Shown here in pieces: positions 23,805 through 37,738 of a stretch of DNA of 64,000 nt. Each line of letters starts with the position of its first letter. The first letter of the stretch is position 1. The notes beneath the pieces are model-generated. The model had not been told where the DNA came from. It was given only the letters and a program-made list of their open reading frames with translations, and made no database searches. The position numbers and the translations under genes were made by a program. This stretch comes from Amblyomma americanum (Eukaryota; Arthropoda; Arachnida; Ixodida; Ixodidae), in contig NC_135500.1 of the NCBI RefSeq assembly GCF_052857255.1, positions 45,262,772 through 45,326,771 on the forward strand, in the 5' to 3' direction.

Positions 23805-26215
23805 TGTGTTCAGATTTAGCTCATTTCGGTCTAAAACAGCTTGTCTCATTGTATTAAGCACGAATACATGCTTTTCGCGCAGTTATGAGAGAAAAAGTTT
23901 TTTCGCGTATCACACGGACACTTGTAAAACCAATGTGTTCAGATTTGGCTCGTTTCGGTCTAAAACAGCTTGTTTCGTTGCATTAATCACGAATACATGC
24001 TTTTCGCGCAGGTATGAAAGAAAAAAGTTTGAAGCCTATCACACGGGCACTTGCAAAACCGATGTCTAGAATTCCGTTTCGGTCTAAAACAGCTTGTCTC
24101 GTTTTAAGCAAGAATACATGCTTTTCGCGAAGTTATGAGAGAAAAAGTTTTGACGCGTATCACAAGGACACTTGCAAAACCGATGTGTTTAGATTTAGCT
24201 CGTTTCGGTCTAAAACAGCTTATTTCGTTGTTTTAAGCACGAATACACGCTTTTCGCGAAGTTATGAGAGAAAAAGATTTGACGCGTATCACACGGACAC
24301 TTGTAAAACCGATGTGGTCAGATCTAGCTCGTTTTGGTCTAAAACAGCTAGTTTCGTTGTATTAAGCACGAATACATGCTTTTCGCGAACTTATGAGAGA
24401 AAAAGTTTTGACGCGTATCACACAGACACTTCTAAAACCAATGTGTTCAAAATTAGCTCGTTTCGGTCTAAAACAGCTTGTTTCGTTGCTTTAAGAACGA
24501 TTACATGCTTTTCGCGCAGTTATGAGAGAAAAAGTTTTGACGCCTATCACACGGACACTTGTAAAACCGATGTGTTCAAATATAACTCGTCTCGGTCTAA
24601 AACAGCTTGTTTCGTTGTATTAAGCACCAATACATGTTTTCGCGCAGTTATAAGAGAAAAAGTTTTGACACTTGTAAAACCGATCTGTTCAGATTTAGCT
24701 CGTCTCGGTCTAAAACAGCTTGTCTCGTCGCATTAAGCACGAATACATGCTTTTCGCGCAGTTCATAACTTCAGAAACAGTTTTCACGCGTATCACACGG
24801 ACACTTGTAAAATCGAGGTGTTCAGATCTTGCTCGTTTTGGTCTAAAACAGCTTGTTTCGTTGTATTAAGCACGAATACACGCTTTTCGCGAAGTTATGA
24901 GAGAAAAAGTTTTGACGCTTATCACACGGACACTTGTAAAACCGATGTGTTCAGATCTAGATCGTTTTGTCTAAAACAGCTTGCTTCGTTGTATTAAGCA
25001 CGAATACATGCTTTTTGCGCAGTTATAAGAGAAAAAGTTTTGACGCGTATCAATGGGACACTTGTAAAACCGGTGTTCAGATTTAGCTCGTTTCGGTCTA
25101 AAACAGCCTGTCTCGTTGTATTAAGCACGAATACATGCTTTTCGCGCAGTTATTAGGGAAAACATTTTCACGCGTATCACACGGACACTTGTAAAATCGA
25201 TGTGTTCAGATCTAGCTCGTTTTGGTCAAAAACAGCTTGTTTCGTTGTATTAGGCACGAATACATGCTTTTCGCGCAGTTATGAGAGAAAACGTTTGACG
25301 CGTATCACACGGGCACTTGTAAAACCGATGTGTTCAGATCTAGCTTGTTTTGGTATAAAACAGCTTGTTTCTTTGTATTAGGCACGAATACATGCTTTTC
25401 GCGCAGGTATGAAAGAAAACGTTTTGACGCCTATCACACAGACACTTGCAAAACCGATGTTTAGATCTAGCTCCTTTCGGTATAAAACAGCTTGTCTCGT
25501 TTTAAGCAAGAATACATACTTTTCGCGAAGTTATGACAGAAAAAATTTTGACGCGTATCACACGGACACTTGTAAAACCGATGTGTTCAGATCTAGCTCG
25601 TTTTGGTATAAAACAGCTTGTTTCTTTGTATTAGCCACGAATACATGCTTTTCGCGCAGGTATGAAAGAAAAAGTTTTGACGCCTATCACACGGACACTT
25701 GCAAAACCGATGTTTAGATCTAGCTCGTTTCGGTATAAAACAGCTTGTCTCGTTTTAAGCAAGATACATGCTTTTCGCGAAGTTATGAGAGAAAAAATTT
25801 TGACGCGTATCACACGGACACTTGTAAAACCGATGTGTTCATATCTAGCTCGTTTTGGTCTAAAACAGCTTGTTTCGGTGTATTAAGCACGAATACATGC
25901 TTTTCGCGAACTTATGAGAGAAAAAGTTTTGACGCGTATCACCCGGACACTTGTAAAACCGATGTGTTCAGATCTAGCTCGTTTTGGTATAAAACAGCTT
26001 GTTTCTTTGTATTAGCCAAGAATACATGCTTTTCGCGCAGGTATGAAAGAAAAAGTTTTGACGCCTATCACACGGACACTTCCAAAACCGATGTTTAGAT
26101 CTAGCTCGTTTCGGTATAAAACAGCTTGTCTCGTTTTAAGCAAGAATACATGCTTTTCGCGAAGTTATGAGAGAAAAAATTTTGACGCGTATCACACGCA
26201 CACTTGTGAAACCGA
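23805..26215 (+). repeat. 2,411-bp HOR unit (19 monomers)
   Basis: Nineteen monomers counted by their CTTTTCGCG landmarks. The order repeats at +2,411 (24,014 to 26,425; 25,409 to 27,820; 25,662 to 28,073) up to about 28,380. The first part of the same order is also present at -7,011 (17,003 to 24,014; 18,398 to 25,409). A single-base deletion (AAGATACATG near 25,760) is private to this copy. The unit start, GTGTTCAGATTTAGCTCATT, is the same breakpoint used by the 4,964-bp unit that follows. Confidence 0.75.
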
Positions 26216-29200
26216 TGTGTTCAGATTTAGCTCATTTCGGTCTAAAACAGCTTGCCTCATTGTATTAAGCACGAATACATGCTTTTCGCGCAGTTATGAG
26301 AGAAAAAGTTTTTTCGCGTATCACACGGACACTTGTTAAACCAATGTGTTCAGATTTAGCTCGTTTCTGTCTAAAACAGCTTGTTTCGTTGCATTAATCA
26401 CGAATACATGCTTTTCGCGCAGGTATGAAAGAAAAAGTTTTGAGGCCTATCACACGGGCACTTGCAAAACCGATGTTTAGAATTCCGTTTCGGTCTAAAA
26501 CAGCTTGTCTCGTTTTAAGCAAGATTACATGCTTTTCGCGAAGTTATGAGAGAAAAAGTTTTGACGCGTATCACAAGGACACTTGCAAAACCAATGTGTT
26601 TAGATTTAGCTCGTTTCGGTCTAAAACAGCTTATTTCGTTGTTTTACGCACGAATACACGCTTTTCGCGAAGTTATGAGAGAAAAAGATTTGACGCGTAT
26701 CACACGGACACTTGTAAAACCGATGTGGTCAGATCTAGCTCGTTTTGGTCTAAAACAGCTAGTTTCGTTGTATTAAGCACGAATACATGCTTTTCACGAA
26801 CTTATGAGAGAAAAAGTTTTGACGCGTATCACACAGACACTTCTAAAACCAATGTGTTCAAAATTAGCTCGTTTCGGTCTAAAACAGCTTGTTTCGTTGC
26901 TTTAAGGACGATTACATGCTTTTCGCGCAGTTATGAGAGAAAAAGTTTTGACGCCTATCACACGGACACTTGTAAAACCGATGTGTTCAAATATAACTCG
27001 TCTCGGTCTAAAACAGCTTGTTTCGTTGTATCAAGCACGAATACATGTTTTCGCGCAGTTATAAGAGAAAAAGTTTTGACACTTGTAAAACCGATCTGTT
27101 CAGATTTAGCTCGTCTCGGTCTAAACCAGCTTGTCTCGTCGTATTAAGCACGAATACATGCTTTTCGCGCAGTTCATAACTTCAGAAACAGTTTTCACGC
27201 GTATCACACGGACACTTGTAAAATCGAGGTGTTCAGATCTTGCTCGTTTTGGTCTAAAACAGCTTGTTTCGTTGTATTAAGCACGAATACACGCTTTTCG
27301 CGAAGTTATGAGAGAAAAAGTTTTGACGCTTATCACACGGACACTTGTAAAACCGATGTGTTCAGATCTAGATCGTTTTGTCTAAAACAGCTTGCTTCGT
27401 TGTATTAAGCACGAATACATGCTTTTTGCGCAGTTATAAGAGAAAAAGTTTTGACGCGTATCAATGGGACACTTGTAAAACCGGTGTTCAGATTTAGCTC
27501 GTTTCGGTCTAAAACAGCCTGTCTCGTTGTATTAAGCACGAATACATGCTTTTCGCGCAGTTATTAGGGAAAACATTTTCACGCGTATCACACGGACACT
27601 TGTAAAATCGATGTGTTCAGATCTAGCTCGTTTTGGTCAAAAACAGCTTGTTTCGTTGTATTAGGCACGAATACATGCTTTTCGCGCAGTTATGAGAGAA
27701 AACGTTTGACGCGTATCACACGGGCACTTGTAAAACCGATGTGTTCAGATCTAGCTTGTTTTGGTATAAAACAGCTTGTTTCTTTGTATTAGGCACGAGT
27801 ACATGCTTTTCGCGCAGGTATGAAAGAAAACGTTTTGACGCCTATCACACAGACACTTGCAAAACCGATGTTTAGATCTAGCTCCTTTCGGTATAAAACA
27901 GCTTGTCTCGTTTTAAGCAAGAATACATACTTTTCGCGAAGTTATGACAGAAAAAATTTTGACGCGTATCACACGGACACTTGTAAAACCGATGTGTTCA
28001 GATCTAGCTCGTTTTGGTATAAAACAGCTTGTTTCTTTGTATTAGCCACGAATACATGCTTTTCGCGCAGGTATGAAAGAAAAAGTTTTGACGCCTATCA
28101 CACGGACACTTGCAAAACCGATGTTTAGATCTAGCTCGTTTCGGTATAAAACAGCTTGTCTCGTTTTAAGCAAGAATACATGCTTTTCGCGAAGTTATGA
28201 GAGAAAAAATTTTGACGCGTATCACACGGACACTTGTAAAACCGATGTGTTCATATCTAGCTCGTTTTGGTCTAAAACAGCTTGTTTCGTTGTATTAAGC
28301 ACGAATACATGCTTTTCGCGAACTTATGAGAGAAAAAGTTTTGACGCGTATCACCCGGACACTTGTAAAACCGATGTGTTCAGATTTAGCTAGTTTCGGT
28401 CTAAAACAGCTTGTTTCGCTGTTTTAAGAACGAATACATGCTTTTCGCGCAGTTATGAGAGAAAACGTTTTGACGCCTATCACACGGACACTTGCAAAGC
28501 CGATGTTTTTGGATCAAGCCCGTTTTGGTCTAAAACAGCTCTTTTCGTTGTATGAAGCACGAATACAAGCTTTTCGCGCAGTTATAAGAGAAAACGTTTG
28601 ACGCGTATCACACGGGCACTTGTAAAACCGATGTGTTCAGATCTAGCTTGTTTTGGTATAAAACAGCTTGTTTCTTTGTATTAGGGACGAATACATGCTT
28701 TTCGCGCAGGTATGAAAGAAAACGTTTTGACGCCTATCACACAGACACTTGCAAAACCGATGTTTAGATCTAGCTCCTTTCGGTATAAAACAGCTTGTCT
28801 CGTTTTAAGCAAGAATACATGCTTTTCGCGAAGTTATGAGAGAAAAAATTTTGACGCGTATCACACGGACACTTGTAAAACCGATGTGTTCAGATCTAGC
28901 TCGTTTTGGTATAAAACAGCTTGTTTCTTTGTATTAGCCACGAATACATGCTTTTCGCGCAGGTATGAAAGAAAAAGTTTTGAGGCCTATCACACGGGCA
29001 CTTGCAAAACCGATGTTTAGAATTCCGTTTCGGTCTAAAACAGCTTGTCTCGTTTTAAGCAAGAATACATGCTTTTCGCGAAGTTATGAGAGAAAAAGTT
29101 TTGACGCGTATCACAAGGACACTTGCAAAACCGATGTGTTTAGATTTAGCTCGTTTTGGTCTAAAACAGCTTATTTCGTTGTTTTAAGAACGATTACATG

Positions 29201-31180
29201 CTTTTCACGCAGTTATGAGAGAAAACGTTTTGACGGCTATCACACGGACACTTGTAAAACCGATGTGTTCAGATCAAACCCGTTTCGGTCTAAAACAGCT
29301 TCTTTCGTTGTATTAGGCACGAATACATGTTTTCGCGCAGTTATAAGAGAAAAAGTTTTGACGCGTATCACATGGACACTTGTAAAACCGATGTGTTCAG
29401 ATTTAGCTCGTTTCGGTCTAAAACAGCTTGCCTCGTTGTATTAAGCACGAATACATGCTTTTCGCGCAGTTCATAACTTCAGAAAAACTTTTCACGCGTA
29501 TCACACGGACAATTATAAAATCGAGGTGTTCAGATCTAGCTCGTTTTGGTCTAAAACAGCTTGTTTCGTTGTAATAAGCACGAATATATGCTTTTCGCGA
29601 ACTTAAGAGAGAAAAAGTATCGACGCGTATCACACGGACACTTGTAAAAGTGATGTGTTCAGATTTAGCTCATTTCGGTCTAAAACAGCTTGTCTCATTG
29701 TATTAAGCACGAATACATGCTTTTCGCGCAGTTATGAGAGAAAAAGTTTTCCGTATCACACGGACACTTGTAAAACCAATTTGTTCAGATTTAGCTCGTT
29801 TCTGTCTAAAACAGCTTGTTTCGTTGCATTAATCACGAATACATGCTTTTCGCGCAGGTATGAAAGAAAAAGTTTTGAGGCCTATCACACGGGCACTTGC
29901 AAAACCTATGTTTAGAATTCCGTTTCGGTCTAAAACAGCTTGTCTCGTTTTAGGCAAGAATACATGCTTTTCGCGCAGTTATGAGAGAAAAGGTTTTGAC
30001 GCCTATCACACGGACACTTGCAAAGCCGATGTTTTTGGATCAAGCCCGTTTTGGTCTAAAACAGCTCTTTTCGTTGTATGAAGCACGAATACAAGCTTTT
30101 CGCGCAGTTATAAGAGAAAACGTTTGACGCGTATCACACGGGCACTTGTAAAACCGATGTGTTCAGATCTAGCTTGTTTTGGTATAAAACAGCTTGTTTC
30201 TTTGTATTAGGGACGAATACATGCTTTTCGCGCAGGTATGAAAGAAAACGTTTTGACGCCTATCACACAGACACTTGCAAAACCGATGTTTAGATCTAGC
30301 TCCTTTCGGTATAAAACAGCTTGTCTCGTTTTAAGCAAGAATACATGCTTTACGCGAAGTTATGAGAGAAAAAATTTTGACGCGTATCACACGGACGCTT
30401 GTAAAACCGATGTGTTCAGATCTAGCTCGTTTTGGTATAAAACAGCTTGTTTCTTTGTATTAGCCACGAATACATGCTTTTCGCGCAGGTATGAAAGAAA
30501 AAGTTTTGAGGCCTATCACACGGGCACTTGCAAAACCGATGTTTAGAATTCCGTTTCGGTCTAAAACAGCTTGTCTCGTTTTAAGCAAGAATACATGCTT
30601 TTCGCGAAGTTATGAGAGAAAAAGTTTTGACGCGTATCACAAGGACACTTGCAAAACCGATGTGTTTAGATTTAGCTCGTTTTGGTCTAAAACAGCTTAT
30701 TTCGTTGTTTTAAGAACGATTACATGCTTTTCACGCAGTTATGAGAGAAAACGTTTTGACGGCTATCACACGGACACTTGTAAAACCGATGTGTTCAGAT
30801 CAAACCCGTTTCGGTCTAAAACAGCTTCTTTCGTTGTATTAAGCACGAATACATGTTTTCGCGCAGTTATAAGAGAAAAAGTTTTGACGCGTATCACATG
30901 GACACTTGTAAAACCGATGTGTTCAGATTTAGCTCGTTTCGGTCTAAAACAGCTTGCCTCGTTGTATTAAGCACGAATACATGCTTTTCGCGCAGTTCAT
31001 AACTTCAGAAAAACTTTTCACGCGTATCACACGGACAATTATAAAATCGAGGTGTTCAGATCTAGCTCGTTTTGGTCTAAAACAGCTTGTTTCGTTGTAA
31101 TAAGCACGAATATATGCTTTTCGCGAACTTATGAGAGAAAAAGTATCGACGCGTATCACACGGACACTTGTAAAAGTGAT
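26216..31180 (+). repeat. 4,964-bp HOR unit, copy 1 (39 monomers)
   Basis: Thirty-nine monomers counted by landmark. The order recurs at +4,964: 26,425 to 31,389, 27,820 to 32,784, 28,712 to 33,676, 30,238 to 35,202. It combines the 19-monomer series of the previous unit with an added segment that itself carries a tandem 1.53-kb duplication. Shared rare variants include CACGAGTACATG (27,797 and 32,761) and GTATTAGGGACG (near 28,681 and 33,645). Confidence 0.8.
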
Positions 31181-31493
31181 GTGTTCAGATTTAGCTCATT
31201 TCGGTCTAAAACAGCTTGTCTCATTGTATTAAGCACGAATACATGCTTTTCGCGCAGTTATGAGAGAAAAAGTTTTTTTCCGTATCACACGGACACTTGT
31301 AAAACCAATGTGTTCAGATTTAGCTCGTTTCTGTCTAAAACAGCTTGTTTCGTTGCATTAATCACGAATACATGCTTTTCGCGCAGGTATGAAAGAAAAA
31401 GTTTTGAGGCCTATCACACGGGCACTTGCAAAACCTATGTTTAGAATTCCGTTTCGGTCTAAAACAGCTTGTCTCGTTTTAAGCAAGAATACA
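28436..31493 (+). repeat. Nested 1.53-kb tandem duplication (12 monomers x 2)
   Basis: Within the 39-monomer unit, 28,436-29,964 repeats as 29,965-31,493. Offset 1,526 holds for 28,712 to 30,238, 28,965 to 30,491 and 29,418 to 30,944. It becomes 1,529 after a 3-bp length change in the pyrimidine run of GTTTTCCG versus GTTTTTTTCCG (29,747 versus 31,272). Twelve monomers per copy by landmark count. Crossing over between these two copies explains the shortening seen in the 43.5-53.5-kb duplication. Confidence 0.8.
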
Positions 31494-34400
31494 TGCTTTT
31501 CGCGAAGTTATGAGAGAAAAAGTTTTGACGCGTATCACAAGGACACTTGCAAAACCGATATGTTTAGATTTAGCTCGTTTTGGTGTAAAACAGCTTATTT
31601 CGTTGTTTTAAGCACGAATACACGCTTTTCGCGAAGTTGTGAGAGAAAAAGATTTGACGCGTATCACACGGACACTTGTAAAACCGATGTGGTCAGATCT
31701 AGCTCGTTTTGGTCTAAAACAGCTAGTTTCGTTGTATTAAGCACGAATACATGCTTTTCGCGAACTTATGAGAGAAAAAGTTTTGACGCGTTTCACACAG
31801 ACACTTCTAAAACCAATGTGTTCAAAATTAGCTCGTTTCGGTCCAAAACAGCTTGTTTCGTTGCTTTAAGAACGATTACATGCTTTTCGCGCAGTTATGA
31901 GAGAAAAAGTTTTGACGCCTATCACACGGACACTTGTAAAACCGATGTGTTCAAATATAACTCGTCTCGGTCTAAAACAGCTTGTTTCGTTGTATTAAGC
32001 ACGAATACATGTTTTCGCGCAGTTATAAGGGAAAAAGTTTTGACACTTGTAAAACCGATCTGTTCAGATTTAGCTCGCCTCGGTCTAAAACAGCTTGTCT
32101 CGTCGTATTAAGCACGAATACATGCTTTTCGCGCAGTTCATAACTTCAGAAACAGTTTTCACGCGTATCACACGGACACTTGTAAAATCGAGGTGTTCAG
32201 ATCTTGCTCGTTTTGGTCTAAAACAGCTTGTTTCGTTGTATTAAGCACGAATACACGCTTTTCGCGAAGTTATGAGAGAAAAAGTTTTGACGCTTATCAC
32301 ACGGACACTTGTAAAACCGATGTGTTCAGATCTAGATCGTTTTGTCTAAAACAGCTTGCTTCGTTGTATTAAGCACGAATACATGCTTTTTGCGCAGTTA
32401 TAAGAGAAAAAGTTTTGACGCGTATCAATGGGACACTTGTAAAACCGGTGTTCAGATTTAGCTCGTTTCGGTCTAAAACAGCCTGTCTCGTTGTATTAAG
32501 CACGAATACATGCTTTTCGCGCAGTTATTAGGGAAAACATTTTCACGCGTATCACACGGACACTTGTAAAATCGATGTGTTCAGATCTAGCTCGTTTTGG
32601 TCAAAAACAGCTTGTTTCGTTGTATTAGGCACGAATACATGCTTTTCGCGCAGTTATGAGAGAAAACGTTTGACGCGTATCACACGGGCACTTGTAAAAC
32701 CGATGTGTTCAGATCTAGCTTGTTTTGGTATAAAACAGCTTGTTTCTTTGTATTAGGCACGAGTACATGCTTTTCGCGCAGGTATGAAAGAAAACGTTTT
32801 GACGCCTATCACACAGACACTTGCAAAACCGATGTTTAGATCTAGCTCCTTTCGGTATAAAACAGCTTGTCTCGTTTTAAGCAAGAATACATACTTTTCG
32901 CGAAGTTATGGCAGAAAAAATTTTGACGCGTATCACACGGACACTTGTAAAACTGATGTGTTCAGATCTAGCTCGTTTTGGTATAAAACAGCTTGTTTCT
33001 TTGTATTAGCCACGAATACATGCTTTTCGCGCAGGTATGAAAGAAAAAGTTTTGACGCCTATCACACGGACACTTGCAAAACCGATGTTTAGATCTAGCT
33101 CGTTTCGGTATAAAACAGCTTGTCTCGTTTTAAGCAAGAATACATGCTTTTCGCGAAGTTATGAGAGAAAAAATTTTGACGCGTATCACACGGACACTTG
33201 TAAAACCGATGTGTTCATATCTAGCTCGTTTTGGTCTAAAACAGCTTGTTTCGTTGTATTAAGCACGAATACATGCTTTTCGCGAACTTATGAGAGAAAA
33301 AGTTTTGACGCGTATCACCCGGACACTTGTAAAACCGATGTGTTCAGATTTAGCTAGTTTCGGTCTAAAACAGCTTGTTTCGCTGTTTTAAGAACGAATA
33401 CATGCTTTTCGCGCAGTTATGAGAGAAAACGTTTTGACGCCTATCACACGGACACTTGCAAAGCCGATGTTTTTGGATCAAGCCCGTTTTGGTCTAAAAC
33501 AGCTCTTTTCGTTGTATGAAGCACGAATACAAGCTTTTCGCGCAGTTATAAGAGAAAACGTTTGACGCGTATCACACGGGCACTTGTAAAACCGATGTGT
33601 TCAGATCTAGCTTGTTTTGGTATAAAACAGCTTGTTTCTTTGTATTAGGGACGAATACATGCTTTTCGCGCAGGTATGAAAGAAAACGTTTTGACGCCTA
33701 TCACACAGACACTTGCAAAACCGATGTTTAGATCTAGCTCCTTTCGGTATAAAACAGCTTGTCTCGTTTTAAGCAAGAATACATGCTTTTCGCGAAGTTA
33801 TGAGAGAAAAAATTTTGACGCGTATCACACGGACACTTGTAAAACCGATGTGTTCAGATCTAGCTCGTTTTGGTATAAAACAGCTTGTTTCTTTGTATTA
33901 GCCACGAATACATGCTTTTCGCGCAGGTATGAAAGAAAAAGTTTTGAGGCCTATCACACGGGCACTTGCAAAACCGATGTTTAGAATTCCGTTTCGGTCT
34001 AAAACAGCTTGTCTCGTTTTAAGCAAGAATACATGCTTTTCGCGAAGTTATGAGAGAAAAAGTTTTGACGCGTATCACAAGGACACTTGCAAAACCGATG
34101 TGTTTAGATTTAGCTCGTTTTGGTCTAAAACAGCTTATTTCGTTGTTTTAAGAACGATTACATGCTTTTCACGCAGTTATGAGAGAAAACGTTTTGACGG
34201 CTATCACACGGACACTTGTAAAACCGATGTGTTCAGATCAAACCCGTTTCGGTCTAAAACAGCTTCTTTCGTTGTATTAGGCACGAATACATGTTTTCGC
34301 GCAGTTATAAGAGAAAAAGTTTTGACGCGTATCACATGGACACTTGTAAAACCGATGTGTTCAGATTTAGCTCGTTTCGGTCTAAAACAGCTTGCCTCGT

Positions 34401-36145
34401 TGTATTAAGCACGAATACATGCTTTTCGCGCAGTTCATAACTTCAGAAAAACTTTTCACGCGTATCACACGGACAATTATAAAATCGAGGTGTTCAGATC
34501 TAGCTCGTTTTGGTCTAAAACAGCTTGTTTCGTTGTAATAAGCACGAATATATGCTTTTCGCGAACTTATGAGAGAAAAAGTATCGACGCGTATCACACG
34601 GACACTTGTAAAAGTGATGTGTTCAGATTTAGCTCATTTCGGTCTAAAACAGCTTGTCTCATTGTATTAAGCACGAATACATGCTTTTCGCGCAGTTATG
34701 AGAGAAAAAGTTTTCCGTATCACACGGACACTTGTAAAACCAATTTGTTCAGATTTAGCTCGTTTCTGTCTAAAACAGCTTGTTTCGTTGCATTAATCAC
34801 GAATACATGCTTTTCGCGCAGGTATGAAAGAAAAAGTTTTGAGGCCTATCACACGGGCACTTGCAAATCCTATGTTTAGAATTCCGTTTCGGTCTAAAAC
34901 AGCTTGTCTCGTTTTAAGCAAGAATACATGCTTTTCGCGCAGTTATGAGAGAAAAGGTTTTGACGCCTATCACACGGACACTTGCAAAGCCGATGTTTTT
35001 GGATCAAGCCCGTTTTGGTCTAAAACAGCTCTTTTCGTTGTATGAAGCACGAATACAAGCTTTTCGCGCAGTTATAAGAGAAAACGTTTGACGCGTATCA
35101 CACGGGCACTTGTAAAACCGATGTGTTCAGATCTAGCTTGTTTTGGTATAAAACAGCTTGTTTCTTTGTATTAGGGACGAATACATGCTTTTCGCGCAGG
35201 TATGAAAGAAAACGTTTTGACGCCTATCACACAGACACTTGCAAAACCGATGTTTAGATCTAGCTCCTTTCGGTATAAAACAGCTTGTCTCGTTTTAAGC
35301 AAGAATACATGCTTTTCGCGAAGTTATGAGAGAAAAAATTTTGACGCGTATCACACGGACGCTTGTAAAACCGATGTGTTCAGATCTAGCTCGTTTTGGT
35401 ATAAAACAGCTTGTTTCTTTGTATTAGCCACGAATACATGCTTTTCGCGCAGGTATGAAAGAAAAAAGTTTTGAGGCCTATCACACGGGCACTTGCAAAA
35501 CCGATGTTTAGAATTCCGTTTCGGTCTAAAACAGCTTGTCTCGTTTTAAGCAAGAATACATGCTTTTCGCGAAGTTATGAGAGAAAAAGTTTTGACGCGT
35601 ATCACAAGGACACTTGCAAAACCGATGTGTTTAGATTTAGCTCGTTTTGGTCTAAAACAGCTTATTTCGTTGTTTTAAGAACGATTACATGCTTTTCACG
35701 CAGTTATGAGAGAAAACGTTTTGACGGCTATCACACGGACACTTGTAAAACCGATGTGTTCAGATCAAACCCGTTTCGGTCTAAAACAGCTTCTTTCGTT
35801 GTATTAAGCACGAATACATGTTTTCGCGCAGTTATAAGAGAAAAAGTTTTGACGCGTATCACATGGACACTTGTAAAACCGATGTGTTCAGATTTAGCTC
35901 GTTTCGGTCTAAAACAGCTTGCCTCGTTGTATTAAGCACGAATACATGCTTTTCGCGCAGTTCATAACTTCAGAAAAACTTTTCACGCGTATCACACGGA
36001 CAATTATAAAATCGAGGTGTTCAGATCTAGCTCGTTTTGGTCTAAAACAGCTTGTTTCGTTGTAATAAGCACGAATATATGCTTTTCGCGAACTTATGAG
36101 AGAAAAAGTATCGACGCGTATCACACGGACACTTGTAAAAGTGAT
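31181..36145 (+). repeat. 4,964-bp HOR unit, copy 2 (4,965 bp)
   Basis: Second copy of the 39-monomer unit. One extra A in the GAAAAAAGTTTTGAGG joint near 35,461 lengthens it to 4,965 bp, so matches downstream are offset by 4,965 (31,052 to 36,017; 31,389 to 36,354). Private differences from copy 1 include TTATGGCAG (near 32,907) for TTATGACAG and AAACTGATG (near 32,951) for AAACCGATG. It contains its own pair of 1.53-kb copies (about 33,400-34,928 and 34,929-36,457). Confidence 0.8.
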
Positions 36146-37738
36146 GTGTTGAGATTTAGCTCATTTCGGTCTAAAACAGCTTGTCTCATTGTATTAAGCA
36201 CGAATACATGCTTTTCGCGCAGTTATGAGAGAAAAAGTTTTTTTCCGTATCACACGGACACTTGTAAAACCAATGTGTTCAGATTTAGCTCGTTTCTGTC
36301 TAAAACAGCTTGTTTCGTTGCATTAATCACGAATACATGCTTTTCGCGCAGGTATGAAAGAAAAAGTTTTGAGGCCTATCACACGGGCACTTGCAAAACC
36401 TATGTTTAGAATTCCGTTTCGGTCTAAAACAGCTTGTCTCGTTTTAAGCAAGAATACATGCTTTTCGCGAAGTTATGAGAGAAAAAGTTTTGACGCGTAT
36501 CACAAGGACACTTGCAAAACCGATATGTTTAGATTTAGCTCGTTTTGGTGTAAAACACCTTATTTCGTTGTTTTAAGCACGAATACACGCTTTTCGCGAA
36601 GTTGTGAGAGAAAAAGATTTGACGCGTATCACACGGACACTTGTAAAACCGATGTGGTCAGATCTAGCTCGTTTTGGTCTAAAACAGCTAGTTTCGTTGT
36701 ATTAAGCACGAATACATGGTTTTCGCGAACTTATGAGAGAAAAAGTTTTGACGCGTTTCACACAGACACTTCTAAAACCAATGTGTTCAAAATTAGCTCG
36801 TTTCGGTCCAAAACAGCTTGTTTCGTTGCTTTAAGAACGATTACATGCTTTTCGCGCAGTTATGAGAGAAAAAGTTTTGACGCCTATCACACGGACACTT
36901 GTAAAACCGATGTGTTCAAATATAACTCGTCTCGGTCTAAAACAGCTTGTTTCGTTGTATTAAGCACGAATACATGTTTTCGCGCAGTTATAAGGGAAAA
37001 AGTTTTGACACTTGTAAAACCGATCTGTTCAGATTTAGCTCGCCTCGGTCTAAAACAGCTTGTCTCGTCGTATTAAGCACGAATACATGCTTTTCGCGCA
37101 GTTCATAACTTCAGAAACAGTTTTCACGCGTATCACACGGACACTTGTAAAATCGAGGTGTTCAGATCTTGCTCGTTTTGGTCTAAAACAGCTTGTTTCG
37201 TTGTATTAAGCACGAATACACGCTTTTCGCGAAGTTATGAGAGAAAAAGTTTTGACGCTTATCACACGGACACTTGTAAAACCGATGTGTTCAGATCTAG
37301 ATCGTTTTGTCTAAAACAGCTTGCTTCGTTGTATTAAGCACGAATACATGCTTTTTGCGCAGTTATAAGAGAAAAAGTTTTGACGCGTATCAATGGGACA
37401 CTTGTAAAACCGGTGTTCAGATTTAGCTCGTTTCGGTCTAAAACAGCCTGTCTCGTTGTATTAAGCACGAATACATGCTTTTCGCGCAGTTATTAGGGAA
37501 AACATTTTCACGCGTATCACACGGACACTTGTAAAATCGATGTGTTCAGATCTAGCTCGTTTTGGTCAAAAACAGCTTGTTTCGTTGTATAGGCACGAAT
37601 ACATGCTTTTCGCGCAGTTATGAGAGAAAACGTTTGACGCGTATCACACGGGCACTTGTAAAACCGATGTGTTCAGATCTAGCTTGTTTTGGTATAAAAC
37701 AGCTTGTTTCTTTGTATTAGGCACGAATACATGCTTTT
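36146..37738 (+). repeat. 4,964-bp HOR unit, partial copy 3
   Basis: Follows copy 2 at offset 4,965 through 36,354-37,076 and on to about 37,738. There, in place of the expected CAGGTATGAAAG monomer, a CAGTTCATAACTTC monomer appears. Marker differences: GTGTTGAGATTTAGC near 36,147, AAAACACCTTATTTC near 36,552, and a one-base deletion GTTGTATAGGCACG near 37,584. All three are also present in the 9,942-bp downstream copy. Confidence 0.75.
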
